A DNA stretch of 64,000 nt from Ophthalmolycus amberensis (taxonomy: Eukaryota; Chordata; Actinopteri; Perciformes; Zoarcidae): contig JAFEUB010000775.1 in assembly GCA_024529925.1 (NCBI GenBank), positions 372,001 to 436,000 of the forward strand. Reading direction: 5' to 3'. This document shows positions 51,246 through 63,647 of this stretch, piece by piece. Within the stretch, counting starts at the first letter, position 1. Every line of letters begins with the position of its first letter. A model generated the notes under the pieces. The model was not told the DNA's origin. It did no database searches and saw only the letters and a program-made list of their open reading frames with translations. The position numbers and the translations under genes are program-made.

Positions 51246-53747
51246 TTTATTTTCTCATATGAACAGGTGGATTCATTTTTCATTTTATTTTACAATCTAT
51301 GACAATCTCGCATTTTTTTCTTTTTTTCTAGCATATTTCAGGAATGACATGTGGGAAAGGGTCTTTTTTATTGCTGAATGTTAAATGAAATACACTTTCA
51401 CTGACTGGAAAAGAATTGTCTGCTGCTTTTTTTTTTTTTACCATGCACCCATCGAACCGTGACCACAAGGACATGCAGAGGAGAGGTGTTCAAACATTTC
51501 AAGCGAGGGTGGGGTCAGGTGAGGGGGTGGGGGTCATAAAATCAAACAGAAGAGACTGGCAGGACGTGCCTGGTAGCATCTCATTTCGGTGAGAGGACTG
51601 GCAAAGTGAAGGGAGAATCACATTTAAACCAGAGGAGCACTGTCTTCTTTTACATTTTTCAGACGTACAAAATTAGACCCAGAGGTGAGAAACTCAATGA
51701 AATATCTGCAAGTGAGGTGTGACCAAAGACCTTTCTATATAACAATACCACTGTGCATTTACCATATAGCAGTTAGAATTGCAGATCTATCTTTTTAAGA
51801 GTCTTTAAACCAATAAAAATCTGATAATTCAGCATAGTTTTAACAAGGTAGAAACATACAACCGTGATGAAACATCTACTGTTCTCTCTCACTTCAAATG
51901 GATTCGACATTCTTTGAATTTCCTTTAAAATATTGACTTTTCCTTCAGTGGAGGACGGGGGAATTCAATGTTTACTTTTCAAATGATCGTTTACGGAATA
52001 AATTTGAAATGACTAGATCTGTCAACAAGACGGAGCAGTGCACGGTACTATCGGAGGAGACTCTATCTGGATGCTATTTGACGTTACCTGGAAGTGTGCG
52101 TGTAAAGTGAAGCGGTCTAAACCAAGTGATGAAACAATTCATGGACGCAGTCGTTCAGTGGGCGTGAGTATGTGAACAAGAAAGGCTGACAACTTTAAAG
52201 ATGGCTGCATAATGGCTTTAAAAACTAACTAATGTAAATATGCATTTATATCATTCTACACTATAGGCATCACATCGTTTTTTTTTCACACAACACACTA
52301 CAGTCACCTCTTAGAAAATGATGTAATCAATCAGCAAAATAGAAAGTTTGCATATTTTTGCATTGTTATGATCCTCCAAAGTTTCACAGCTATTTCGTTT
52401 ATATTGTCGAGTATGTTCTGCGCTGTTCTGCACTGAGCTGCTTCCACTGGGCTTTCCTGCTCTCTGTGTGGGAATGTTCGGGGAACTGGTATGTTAACAT
52501 GTAGGCTGTTCCTTAACTGAGAACCGTAGTCTTGGGTAGACCTTAAGTTGAGGAGGAGGGTGAACAGGGTTTAAGGTGGAGGGGGTAGAGAGAGAGGAGG
52601 AGGGAGGGGGGGGGGGATTGGGGGGCGTGTGGAAATCCTGAGACACTGTGTGGCCTTTAGCACAAGCCACAAAAACAGAATGGACACAGAAGGATGACGA
52701 GGCATGGGACTAGGGGCTGAGTTGAGTGGAAACAGATGCAATCTTTTTGTTTTGCCATCACCTCAGATGGCAGGGGTGGCTCAGTGCTTGTTGGCCTCAT
52801 AACAGACTAACATGAGGGAAAACCTGCTGTGAAATAAAAGGGGACTTAACTAGGCTGGGGAACGGGCAAAACAGCTTTAAACACATCAAGCAATGAGCTG
52901 CGTAACACACAACCATACAGCAGCCTTATCTGTCCACCTACACTGGGGGTCACTGTTCTGATAAAGCACTGTTCAGTGAACGTCTGCCACTCTTCTGTCA
53001 GCTTTGGTGAGACACCAGTAGACCCACACGCTTGATGTCACCACAACAAACAATGAAATTCATCTAACGATCACAAATACATGCAAGCAAACTGACATGT
53101 GCTTTCACACCTACACACACACACACACACACTGGCATTTACACACACATACACAACCATACAAGCTCTCTCTCTCTCTCTCTCTCCTTTTCTCTCTGTA
53201 GACATTAGTCAGACGGCAAAAAGGATCTACATTGTATCTATCAGATCCCAAATCATAAACCCTACAGGCAAATCATATTAATGTAAACATACACTTTATG
53301 TTGAAGTGGTTTATATTGCGTGACATGGAAGGGGTTATGTTCCAGTTGGGCTAGACTCCTCAACGAATGCAACTTGGAAAGAAAGTAAAACAGGAAACCA
53401 GAGAGGAAAAAAAACATAAACGTGTATAAAAAATGAGGCGTCCATATAAGAAAGGCTACAAAAACCTCCACTGGCCCTCTGGCATCGGCATACAGCAAAA
53501 GGCACCACAATATTACTCTATTTTTTTACGTTGTGAAAAAACTGGCACATCTTTTTATGCTGTAAATCAAAATGTACATATAAATAGAGTTTTCCCTATA
53601 AAAAAGTCTTTGCTGTTAACTAGTAGACAACGTTTGCTAAAATGAAAATAAATATTTCATTTGTTTAGAATATCTGTCAGTTATATAAAATAAAAATATT
53701 TCTTATAGATGCAGGTCTATACTATATTGATTTTTGTTGGTTCATTT
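51246..53747 (-). other. nrg2: nrg2 3' UTR (inferred extent)
   Basis: Downstream of the nrg2 stop on the minus strand there is no further exon. The region holds no plus-strand gene. AATAAA on the minus strand (TTTATT at about 51246) is a candidate for the distal poly(A) signal; another lies near 51,285. A 2.5-kb 3' UTR is plausible for a neuregulin, but the extent is inferred from these signals alone. It contains (CA)n near 53,112 and (TC)n near 53,168. Confidence 0.4.
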
Positions 53748-56700
53748 TCACTCTTTAATGGGTGTATTGTCCGGTTTGGAGCGTGAGTGTGTAAGTCTTG
53801 TATGCATGTTTCCATGCCCACTGTGCCGCCCCGATGAGTGAGAAGTCCGACTGTCCACCGGCCTGTAGATGGTGGAGGGCTCGGCATTCATGTTCTGCAT
53901 ACTGAGGAAGGGCGTGCTCTCCCCGTCCTCCTCTGACTCACTATCTGTTAGGCAGCTTCGAGAGCCATAGTCCCGGGATGCCTCATATCCACGTGGGGCC
54001 ACATGGCCATTCAGTCTGGATCTCCGCCAGCGCCGGCTACCAGTTCCACTGGACCCACTTCTCTTTGGTTGTTCCCGAGAGGAGAGATACTCCTGGGTGG
54101 TCTCATAGTCTTCTTCTTTAGCCAGCCGGTAGGGGCTGGAGGGCAGGCTGCCCCTGCTGTCATTTAGATAGGTACGACGCTGCTGCCGGTAGGGCTCCTG
54201 GCACTGGGCATCGTGTAGGGGCACCTGGTAGCGGCGCAGCAGCGGCTGGTCATCCTCAAGAGGGTAAGGGTTGTGGACAGCAGGAGGGAGAGACATGGCA
54301 TGGCTGGTATTGGGGGATGTGATCTGGAAGGTAGGCACCTGCGAGGGCAATGAGTAATGGAAATCCACTGGGGAGAGGTGGGCTGGTGTCGTCAGAGCTG
54401 ACACGTATCTGCAGGAAATACAGAGAAGAGTAAATAGTTAAGCAAGGAAAAGCAAAGAACAGAAGTGAGAAAGACTGAATGAGCATTGACCTTAAGTTCC
54501 AAGCTACTAGCAAGCTGTAAATGAGCACTAAAATATTCAAAGGAAAAAAGTATTTTTCATACATAGAGTTAACTTGGATTTGCCCTTTAGTTGAACTGCT
54601 GTAAGGTAGTTTTCACACTGGGCATAGTGGTGCTACTTTTTAAAATATTTCCTAACCATTCACATACATCCAATTCAATTGAGGATAGAGAAAATTCTTT
54701 TTTGAAAAGTTCTTCAGGCGGAAAGGTAAAAAAATGACTCGGGGAAAATGCGTGCTGGTACTGCTCAAGCTTGATTTCTTCCTGTCTGCAGAACGGAAAT
54801 CTCTGTAATGTGGCATCCCCCAGGGATCTATTCTGGATCCCCCTCTGTTGTTAATATCCTTGGGTCTTATGAAACATAGGAGCCTATTGGTTGATGCTGA
54901 TGATTTGCAAAAGTGATTCAGAATTCAGACATGAATTAGACATAACAGATTATCTTTACAAAAGATTACAGTTTTTAATGCTAGAAAATTTGCAGCAGTT
55001 TTTCGACGACAACCTGTTTATATCTGAGCCGCTCAATCAGTTTAAGTCAGCGGAGGAGCAGCTGTTTTGGCTGCTTTAAGTCTATACTGAAGATTGTTTG
55101 TGAGTGAACTGTTTTCCTCTGCACCCCTAGGCTCTGGACCAACCTGCCCAACAAGATCACTACCTTTCAAGTCTGGTTTTACTTGGAAAGCAGATTAACA
55201 CTTTACTTCACTGGTCTTTTATTTATATTCAGAATAGTTTGAAGCATGCATTTTACCCACTGTGTGTGTTTTTTAGCAAGTTAGTGTAACGGTTGATCAC
55301 CATGCAGACCATACAATTCCAAATCCCCTTCAATACCATAACCAGCTCCGTAACTCTGCACAATAAGCAGTCAGCTATTCAATAATATGATGGTGCAACC
55401 TCTTGAATCCTCTGTATCATTTTTCAATTCACTCATTGGTACTGTGGTTGTCAGCTTTGTTCAAACATGTGCCATGACCATGTGGGCACCATGGCCGAAT
55501 GCTGAAGTCAATGTGGAGTTTCTTGAAGATGCAGAACCCCCTAATGACTCTTGGACTCTAAAAACGAGAGATGCACCAATCAAACTTTTTCAGTTCCGAT
55601 ACCAATACTGGAGCTTTACGTATCGGCTGATACAGAGTATCAACCCGATACCAGTATTGAATTAAAAATGTATGCCTCACTGTGTGGAAGTGACTGGGAT
55701 CATTCTTATATGTGAAAGGCAACATCAGGCTTGACTTAAACATCGTTTCTAAACTTCAACCAGATCACCCCGACTTGTGTCTCCGAGTAGAAAACCAATC
55801 TTAGACGTACTACTTACTTACAAGACTGACAGTCTTACTAGTTAGACTAACCAACTGAACATGAATGTCAAACACGCTTGAAAAGCAACTCCGAATTCAC
55901 ATATCACTGACTGTGGATGAGAATGTTTGTATCGACTGTTCATTGCCTCGTGTGAGACACAAGCCTGAGACATTCCCACAGCACTGCTGATTCAGCTGAA
56001 GCAGTCACCGTGATGGAAGAGGCGCTTGTTACCTGGAATGACTCGAAGGGGATGCTGGTTATGCAATCTGGCTCTGCACAACAACTCATTGGCCAAGGCT
56101 CTGTTTGTGCAAACACGATTGCTGTATGCTGACATTGTTGATACCTTCCAGCTCAAGCACAGGATCTTGTCTGGTTAGTTTTTGACAGTCATTAATTAAT
56201 TTGCTTTTGTTGCCAGCACTGCATAATCAAATTCATTTTTTAAGTTCCTGTTATGTATACCATATTTACACTTTTTCTGTTGGACACTCTGTCAGTCATA
56301 TCGTCAGTATTTTCAAACATTTGATGGATGCATGCAGCTATAAAACTCTTTGGAACTCCTTGCTCCATTACTTTCATTTTGGCTCAGTTGTTAAGGCATG
56401 ACTGAAGCTGCCATGTGCTGATTTGCACATTAAACAACTCAAGTAAGTATTTCGCAGCATTGGTTTAATGTGTTAGGTGTGTAAGGTCCACATCTGGTCC
56501 CAAGTGTGCCTCTGGCTGGCCTGAATGTTGTGTACCTAAAACTGCATAGCTAGTGGAACCTTGTTAATTAAGGTACCAGTTGGCTCATCCAGTTGCACCT
56601 TTGCTGCAGATGATCTGAGGTCACTATGCACACTGATCCAGTGAATGCTTCTTAATGACTGGAAGTGTTATGCATTTGACCAAGATTGGTTTTTATTACC

Positions 56701-58745
56701 GCTTTTTGTTTGTGAGAAGGAAAGGCGTCTTCAATTACAGGGTCAACAAAGACAGACTTCCTCTACCTAACTGGGCCATTTTCCATGGGTGTCATTAACT
56801 ACTACTAAAGGAGAGAGCCTGAAGACCTGAAAGCACATTATTTAGAGTGAATCAATTGTGTTTGAGCTGACATGTTCTAGTTTGTGTTGAAGGAGCATTC
56901 CAACCTTTTGGGAAATGTGCTTTGCTACCTTGCCCAGATGAGAAGATTGATATCTCTGTGGCTTCAGTACGGAAATAGCCTCAGGATACATATAGGGTTG
57001 TTGAAAGACATATTTCCTCACTTCTGACAGACTAACTAACTGCTTCTTCTTGCTTCTACTCTCTGTGCTAAGCTGGAATAAATTCATACTGACCTTTTTC
57101 TGTGATGCAGAGACAAAACAAATTCTGGACAACATGGAAAATAAGTGTATTTCCCAAAATGTCACATTGTTCCTTCAGGAAAATGAAAGGGAACGCTAAC
57201 CAATCAGAATTGCAAACTGGCAATGGGATAATGTTTTAGTAACTGTACGAGTTCCCATTGAAAGAAGTACTGTCTTTCACTCTTGCCTACCTTAGCGTAT
57301 TTCATCATCTGCTGTGTGTCAGTTTCCACTGAGTTCCTCAGAGTGCCCTAACTGGCCTCTAGAGGATTCTCAAAATGTTCACGACAAACCCAGTGCCATA
57401 TCGGCCTCACAGGCCTGTTTCCCACCTGTCGCTGTGCGGAGAGTCTCCCAGCGAGTCAAAGGATTCTCTGTACTGCAGGCCCGGCCGATGGGGGTCAGAA
57501 TAGCCACAGTTTGCAGCGCGCCGGGCCCGTGCCTCCATGCACGCAGGACTGCTGCATTTACTGGTCCCCACGGATGATGACATCATTCCCGGCGAGTCAG
57601 AGAGGATGCTGTCAGAATGTTCCAGGCTCCATGTCCGTTCCTCTTGTCTGAAAAATAAAAAGAAGGTGTTAAGACACACACACCCCAGCGTGTCCCAGTA
57701 TGATTCTTTTTTATTTTCTATCCTTTTAATAAAAAAATGAAGCTTAACAAGCCATGCACCTGTTTGCACAGGGCGGGCATTTACCCAATTAACCGAATCA
57801 ATCAATGGGTTTGTGTGCGATTGTGTATTCATATAAAAGGATAGTGCTGAATTTGAGGTAGGCACGAGGGCAAACACAAGGACTGTATGGTGCATGCTTA
57901 CCTGTGAGTTGATGAATGGGCTCGTGTGGAAGAGTTGTGAGATCTGGAAGAGGTATGGCTGGCAGGGAACGAGCCCTCCGTTGCATGCCGTATGACTCGC
58001 TCAGTTGCAGGGACATTCTTTGATATGTACTGTGTCGGGAAAAATGCATTTGGCAGATGGAAAAAAAAAAAAGGTGAAAAAAAAGCTTCGATTATATAAC
58101 TGAGCATGAAACCATTGGGTGTGCGTTAACTTTAATAACGTTAGGAATCTTTTCAGAAACTCACGTCCACCATTGGGATTTCCTCTGGGCCTGGTCCTGG
58201 GTGATTGGGTCCGTTAGCAAGGTTACGATTGGGATGTTCTGGACACATGTTTTGTCGCAGATGATTGTGCATCTTCTTTCTTTGTTTCCTGTTGAGCAAA
58301 TCTCGGTCATTCTCTCTCACGTTTTTTTGTTTAGATGCCTTAAGTATTGATTTAACATGATGTTTTGATTTTACTTGAAGTAACAACTAGAATAACTATT
58401 AAAAACTACATCTAACTATATAAAAAGGATGCATTTTAAAACAGTAAACACACTAATCTATATTATTACAGTATTACAGGCACTGCAAACAGTGCGGCAG
58501 CAGCTTGAGTATACAGTTTTTTCCTAATAAAATGCAGGTCATGATAGAAATCTGAAAGGAAATGCGACAAGAGCTGATCCATTTATCAGCAGGACTTACT
58601 TGGTTTTACAGTAGGCAACCACACACACGATGCCCACCACCAACAGAGCCACACAAATACCCGTGATCGTCAGGACTCTTTTCTGGTAGAGTTCCTCTGC
58701 CTCTGTCAACATCACACCCACAAATGCACAGACGCACACACACAA

Positions 58746-58776
<31 letters not shown>

Positions 58777-61700
58777 CATACACACACACACACACATACA
58801 CATTACATGCACACAGTGAGAGAAATAACAGGAAAAAAAACATTAGTTTCTTAAAGGTGCAGGTTCCCACTTTTTTTGTCTGTAAATCTATATCTTTTCT
58901 TTTAATAATGCGGAGCAGTATGAAGCTTCATCGTCCCTTCTCTGACAACTCTCTACACAGTCTAACCTTTCCTCGCTAATAACCACAAATACAACAGGAA
59001 CTGTTGCGGACTGCAGTGTGGCTTAGGGCAGGGGCTCAGCAAGAGTTCAACTAATCTCTTAAGCAACTGTATACTCTAAAAAATGAAGTCATTTCAAATG
59101 ATATACTATACTATAAAAGTTTGGGCCCCTAATGGATGACCAGTAGAACCTGCACACTGTGCAGTATAGCACCAATGCACACGTGCTATCGAAATGTGCA
59201 ATTATTGACATGATTCTCATTTACTGATAGAAGTCTTCATCTGCTCAGGCATTCAGTAAGCACAGTAATTAGATCTTATATTACAGTAATTTATGATGCA
59301 AGTGATTTTTTCATGAAATATTAAATATGAAATTAGAGAAATCTTGACTGAAGCTTTTTTTCCTTTACCAGAGAAGAGCTTGTGTGAGGTTGAGACAGAC
59401 TTTTGTTTCTGACACAGTAAATAAATAATATTCAGAAATGGTATTACTGCTGGTATGACAACACAATGTGGTCCAGTACTAAAATGTACTCGTATAATTA
59501 CACGACCTGTGAAATGCCGCCCTTTAGCATTTATTCTACACTCTCAACCACTGAAGCACTTTTCTGGAAAAGGTAGCAGGAAACAAGAGCTAACAATGAA
59601 GGAGGATGGAAATAGCGGCAGATAGAAGACAACATGAGTTTAGGTTCTAAATATAGCATTGCATGCTCACATCACAGCATCTACTCCTTGAAGGGTAATT
59701 CAAGCCAGGAACATAGGTATTGTATTTCACAATTCAAAGTTACATTTTGCTATGCTAACGACGGGGTGATGCAAGAAACGAAATAACACATAAACAAAAA
59801 GAAAAGAGATGGCATATCAAAAGGAAAAGACTACAAGGCATGAGACTAAAAGGATCGGATCGAGTTGAAGATTGAGAAAAGACATCAGGTAGCTACAAAC
59901 ATGATACATAATGCTTGTTACAGACGGAATGAGAAACCAAAAATCTGTCCAAAAAGGAAAGTATTCTACTGTGAGTGAGAGGGAAACTCTGTTAATAGTT
60001 CTACTTTTCCGTATGAGAAGTGCAGGTGATGACATACATGTTAATAATGATTGATGAGGATCAGTTGCATCGGCTGAGGGTTTGTCATTATAATGAGTTA
60101 TGGTACGATCGGCTGAGAGATTGATTGGTTAATCGAGGGACGATATGATTAACAGTTCACACCACAGACGGAACGGGAGCAAGTCAAAACGAAGGACATC
60201 TATTTAGTAGCTATGCTAGGCCTGAGAGGAAAAACGGATTGTTCCATACCCATAAATTCAATCCCAAGATGCTCTGCCATTGCAGAGGGTTGACAGTTGG
60301 AAGAAAAACAAAAAGAAACAAAAGACCAGGTTAAGAGAGTGGCACCTTCTAACATAAAGTGGAGCAAACAAAAATAGGCATTACGGCAACTGAGGCAACA
60401 AACACTTGTCAGTGGTCAGTAAAGACGAGAACACACTCACAGCATGCAACACACACTCAAACCACACTACACGAAACTATGGCTACACTACTCAAATTTA
60501 AATTATGAATATAATATAAATAATAACTACATTTCTTGAGTTTGGCTCTGGATGTTCCTCTTGTGAGCAGTTTCTATCTGCTGTATGTCTCAACTCAGTC
60601 CCTTGGTATTGTTTCTTTCTCCTGACTTTATTTTGTGATTTTTTTAACGAGGTTTCAGGTTTTAAAAGTGCTATTTCATCACATACCAAAACTAAATCTC
60701 CTAATGGGAATAGGAGACGTTGGGCGCAAAGCCACTATCATTATGTATGGGGAAAATATGCGTCATCTGCTGAGATTACCTGTGATTTCAGTTTTCCGCT
60801 TTCTAAAAACGCTACGCTGTCAGTTCCCGAACACACCCATCACATGAACAGGCAAGTTAAAAGGAGTGTATTTGTACAGTATCGGTATAATCACCCTGAA
60901 TAACAAGCATTATAGATAGACTTTACATCATGTGGCAGAGTGAGACCAGAGGGAGGCTACACCAACCAGCTGAGTCCATAACTCTGGCAGCTCACTCTCT
61001 TTGCTTGAGTTGAAGTAAGTCCCAGCTGTTCTTGTGACAACATGCTCTTGTAAAGCCAAGCCCTTATGGCTGAGGAGTAGAAGCCATCCTCCTTCTCTTT
61101 GGTATCTCCCGGGGATGGGAGGCGCCCCTCCAGGAGGTGGGTCTTTAAGTACATGGATGTGTGTGCATGTGTGCCTGCTCTTTGAGAGAATATGTGATTT
61201 ATTCTCCTCAACTGAGTAGAAAATGTGAAATATGTGGGAGGCCATTAACGACTTCACGTTTTCCAAAAAAATAAAGCTCACTTTAAAGCCTACATCCATC
61301 ACATCTATCATGTCTGAATGTGGCTTTCAGAAACCTGATTTCTAACGTGGAAGTGCATTTTCTAACCAATGAGATGATATTACATCATACACTTGGACTG
61401 GAGTGGAGGCTTTTCTATTTCAAATTACAGCCTTTAATATAAGCGGTGATGCCTAAAATACAACATTACATGCATGTTCTTGATAGATGATAGTTTAATC
61501 ATGGGCAGAGGACATTAGATTTGATGGTTTTCACTCTGTTCTTTCAAATCTTTTTAAAGGTGCGTGGAGCATCATCATTTGAAGCTTAGGGCCGTTGACC
61601 GAGCGTCGATATTTGACTAGTTAGGAGTGAGCATGTGTTGACCGGTTAGTTTGCAAATTGCAACCAACTGAAACTTCTTCCTGTGTGCCAGTCGTACAGG

Positions 61701-63647
61701 AGAACTACGTTGGCGGACGCAAAGACAAGAAAACGCAATTGGCTCTATCTAGAGCCAGCGTTTGGTTTGTCCGTTCTGGGCTACTGTAGAAACATGGCGG
61801 GCGATTACGTGAAGAGGACCTGCTCTCCATGTAGTTAGTTAGTTAGTTAGTTGGCTCATTCTAAAGTGACAAAAAACAAGGATTCTTATTTTCAGGTGAT
61901 TATACACTAAAGAAAACATACTTCATCTAATCGAATCCATCTAAGCCTACAAATAGTCAGTTTATTGATTTGAGCGCATACACATGTAAACTAAGTAATC
62001 AAAGCCTGTTCTGTGTTCATGTGGCTGGATGAGAACTGGAAATAAATGTCCTTGATGCAGTCGCACAGCTGCACTGAAGTTAGACAGAATGCAGAAAACT
62101 GTGTAGCTCCCACACAGCACTGTCTGCTCTGCCAAAAAAACAAGCACTTTCAGCACAGTGCATTACGACTTAATGTGAGATAAAATGACTTGCAGTTAAG
62201 AAGGGGGTTTCCACATTGTACCCTGAGCCAACATACAACAAACAGTATGTGTGAGCTCTACAAGTCAGACTACAGGGATGAGACTCTGTTGGCAACATCA
62301 GGCGACTCCAAAAGCAGATGCAGTTAGTTATTCAACTGTAATGTTACATCGAATGGGACCCACATGTGCTCGCAAAGACATGACGCTGACAAATATGCAG
62401 TAAGTAGGCTTTGCATTTAATTATATATTATTACCATACAGTATCTTTAACCTGGTGCTGCATATGCTTCCTTCATAGATATATAATCAGATAACAGGTA
62501 ATAGTGGATGGTTTTCCAGAAAAGCTTCAAGGGAAGATCAACAAGGCGTAGTTCTCCACAAAGCTTCATCTAATCGTTGTATAATTGTACAGTTGATGGA
62601 TGTGTTTTCTGAAGTTGCCGTGTGGACGGGTGCAGGGTTGGCTTCTCTTACCCCAGGCAAAGCTCTTTTTGACAGGGCACTCTAGTGCAGCACATGAACT
62701 CGTTGCTGAGGTCGTCTGCTGTGAGAGCACCATTTTGTTGCTGTACTTCTGAAGCAAAGTTAGCACCGAACGCAATGTGCAGAATTCGCTGGTGTTTATG
62801 AAACTGAGGTCTTTGAGGAAGTTATGCGGCTGATTAGAAAAGTGAACAAAACACGTCTGTGTGCCTGTTTGTGCATGTATATTCTACTTATATAAACTGA
62901 ACCACTGAGCAAGAACACCAACATGATGATTTTTTTTTCACTTTGATGTTTAAGATAAACTCATATCAATCAAGAATGAGTGGAATTTTGTCATGCTGGC
63001 TATTGTAGGACCTACATCGATGCACATTTTCACACTACTATATTCATGGAGAAATCCCACATGACTTATCTTGTCCACTTCAGTCATTCAGTCATTTGAC
63101 ATGCCTATTACTTAATGCTAATTGTTCAGACCCAGCTCTCTATCAGCTCCAATAGGATTGGACATGCTTGTGTTTGCGGCTGATTGCATGAACAAGCATC
63201 ATTAGTTAGTAAGATAAAGCTAGGGTTTTAGTGTTTTGCCATTTGACTGTGTTGTTACATGCAGCTGACTTTGTGCCAATCAACTTCCACAGACAGAGCG
63301 TCTAAATTCAGCCGCCTACTTGTTGCCATCAAACTAACTATCAGCTCGTATTCTGAGAGTGTGCATGCAACACACTGCGAGTTAAAGGGCACACAATATC
63401 ACATGCAGACCAAACACAATAACAGACTGTACGGAACTATGCCAACTTGTGAATGAGTCATTGGAAAGTCACAGACGCTACTACACTATTAGGTAATAAC
63501 AGGAAATGAATGCAATCTCTCTACACCCAGCATGCACGCATGGCACAAAGACAGTCTGACAGAGTGACAGAAGAGGAAATTGACATACGGTAGAAACTGG
63601 CCATAACGTAGGTTTGACAGCGATCACCAGTAAAGTCATTTGGACAC
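53748..63647 (-). CDS. nrg2: Neuregulin-2, 3' half (end of EGF domain, TM, cytoplasmic tail); partial
   Basis: Membrane-anchored precursor of an EGF-family ligand for ErbB3/ErbB4; the EGF part is shed and the tail is intracellular. Exons in transcript order: 63589-63647 (RCPNDFTGDRC, end of EGF), optional 60250-60273, 58600-58702 (juxtamembrane AEELYQKR and TM VLTITGICVALLVVGIVCVV), 58165-58288 (KKMHNHLRQN), 57902-58029 (YISKNVPATE), 57426-57647 (RTWSLEHSDS, SSVGTSKCSSPAC), 53748-54408 (RYVSALTTPAHLSPVDF to the TGA at 53748-53750). All junctions are in phase with GT-AG. NRG2-specific tail features are CMEARARRAA, VDFHYSLPSQVPTF, the RRWRRSRLNG motif and a TPFL motif; NRG1 has different sequence there. 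The first EGF exon, Ig domain and N-terminus lie beyond the right edge. Paralogue (nrg2a or nrg2b) unresolved. Confidence 0.93.
54771..55200 (+). mobile_element. Decayed LINE reverse-transcriptase relic (L2/CR1-like)
   Basis: Plus-strand translation gives CGIPQGSILDPPLLLI, matching the RT motif GVPQGSILGPLLF, then DADDLQ, matching the catalytic YADD box (Y and spacing lost). Further on, TPRLWTNLPNKI fits the APRLWNSLP motif near the end of L2-type ORF2. Stops and frameshifts break the frame. It lies antisense in the last nrg2 intron. The clade is assigned from motif wording only. Confidence 0.65.
55566..55661 (+). mobile_element. Fragment of a teleost DNA-transposon repeat
   Basis: The series GAGATGCACCAATC, TTTCAGTTCCGATACC, TATCGGCTGATAC and CCCGATACCAGTATTG follows the order of a common fish repeat I remember with the end AGGGATGCACCGAT. 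Only one end is preserved. Confidence 0.5.
56889..57176. mobile_element. MITE-like element with 34-bp imperfect inverted repeats
   Basis: Left end GAAGGAGCATTCCAACC and the reverse complement of the right end GAAGGAACAATGTGACA continue into a shared TTTTGGGAAAT; about 25 of 34 positions match. The 288-bp unit has no reading frame. The TTTTGGGAAAT end resembles a repeat common in percomorph genes, from memory. It is inside an nrg2 intron. Confidence 0.65.
58738..58800. repeat. (CA)n / transcript (UG)n tract before the TM-exon acceptor
   Basis: An imperfect CA repeat on the plus strand, so UG in nrg2 RNA. It ends about 35 nt upstream of the acceptor of exon 58600-58702, where a pyrimidine tract would normally be expected. 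Confidence 0.92.
60250..60273 (-). CDS. nrg2: nrg2 optional 24-bp microexon (adds HLGIEFME)
   Basis: On the minus strand, GGCAG|AG CAT CTT GGG ATT GAA TTT ATG G|GTATGG. With the flanking exons (ending TAC C, starting AG GCA GAG) both the skipped and the included forms stay in frame: FYQ-AEELYQ when skipped, FYQ-HLGIEFME-AEELYQ when included. The eight residues are the same as those that distinguish the beta1 from the beta2 form of NRG1, and NRG2 has a similar insert (HLGFELKE, from memory). The exact frame, splice sites and identity make chance unlikely despite the size. Confidence 0.9.
61655..61925 (+). repeat. Percomorph interspersed repeat with a (TTAG)n expansion
   Basis: The text TCTAGAGCCAGCGTTTGG, TTTGTCCGTTCTGGGCTACT, GTAGAAACATGGCGG and GGTGATTATACACTAAAG matches, in order, a repeat I remember from many percomorph introns and 3' UTRs. 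Intact copies end in TTAAAGGTCCAGTGTGTAGG; the ends here are decayed. Five TTAG units at 61832-61853 are inserted in it. Confidence 0.6.

Larger units (their letters stand above)
54409..57425 (-). other. nrg2: nrg2 last intron, rich in transposon relics
   Basis: A 3.0-kb intron between GACAG|GTGGGA and CCTGCAG|A. It contains a LINE relic, a small repeat fragment and an inverted-repeat element (listed separately), and no other coding exon. Confidence 0.85.
58703..63588 (-). other. nrg2: nrg2 intron(s) around the optional microexon
   Basis: The DNA between the EGF-end exon and the transmembrane exon. Besides the 24-bp microexon it holds a UG/CA repeat next to the TM-exon acceptor and a teleost repeat near 61.7 kb. 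I looked for a second EGF-end exon (beta type, CPNGFFGQRC-like) and did not see one. Confidence 0.75.

Noticed and set aside
62640..62690. Minus-strand CPVKKSFAWG followed by a GTAAGA donor, considered as an alternative nrg2 EGF-end exon
   Set aside because: The acceptor options give the wrong phase for joining to the EGF first half, and it lacks the second cysteine pattern of EGF.
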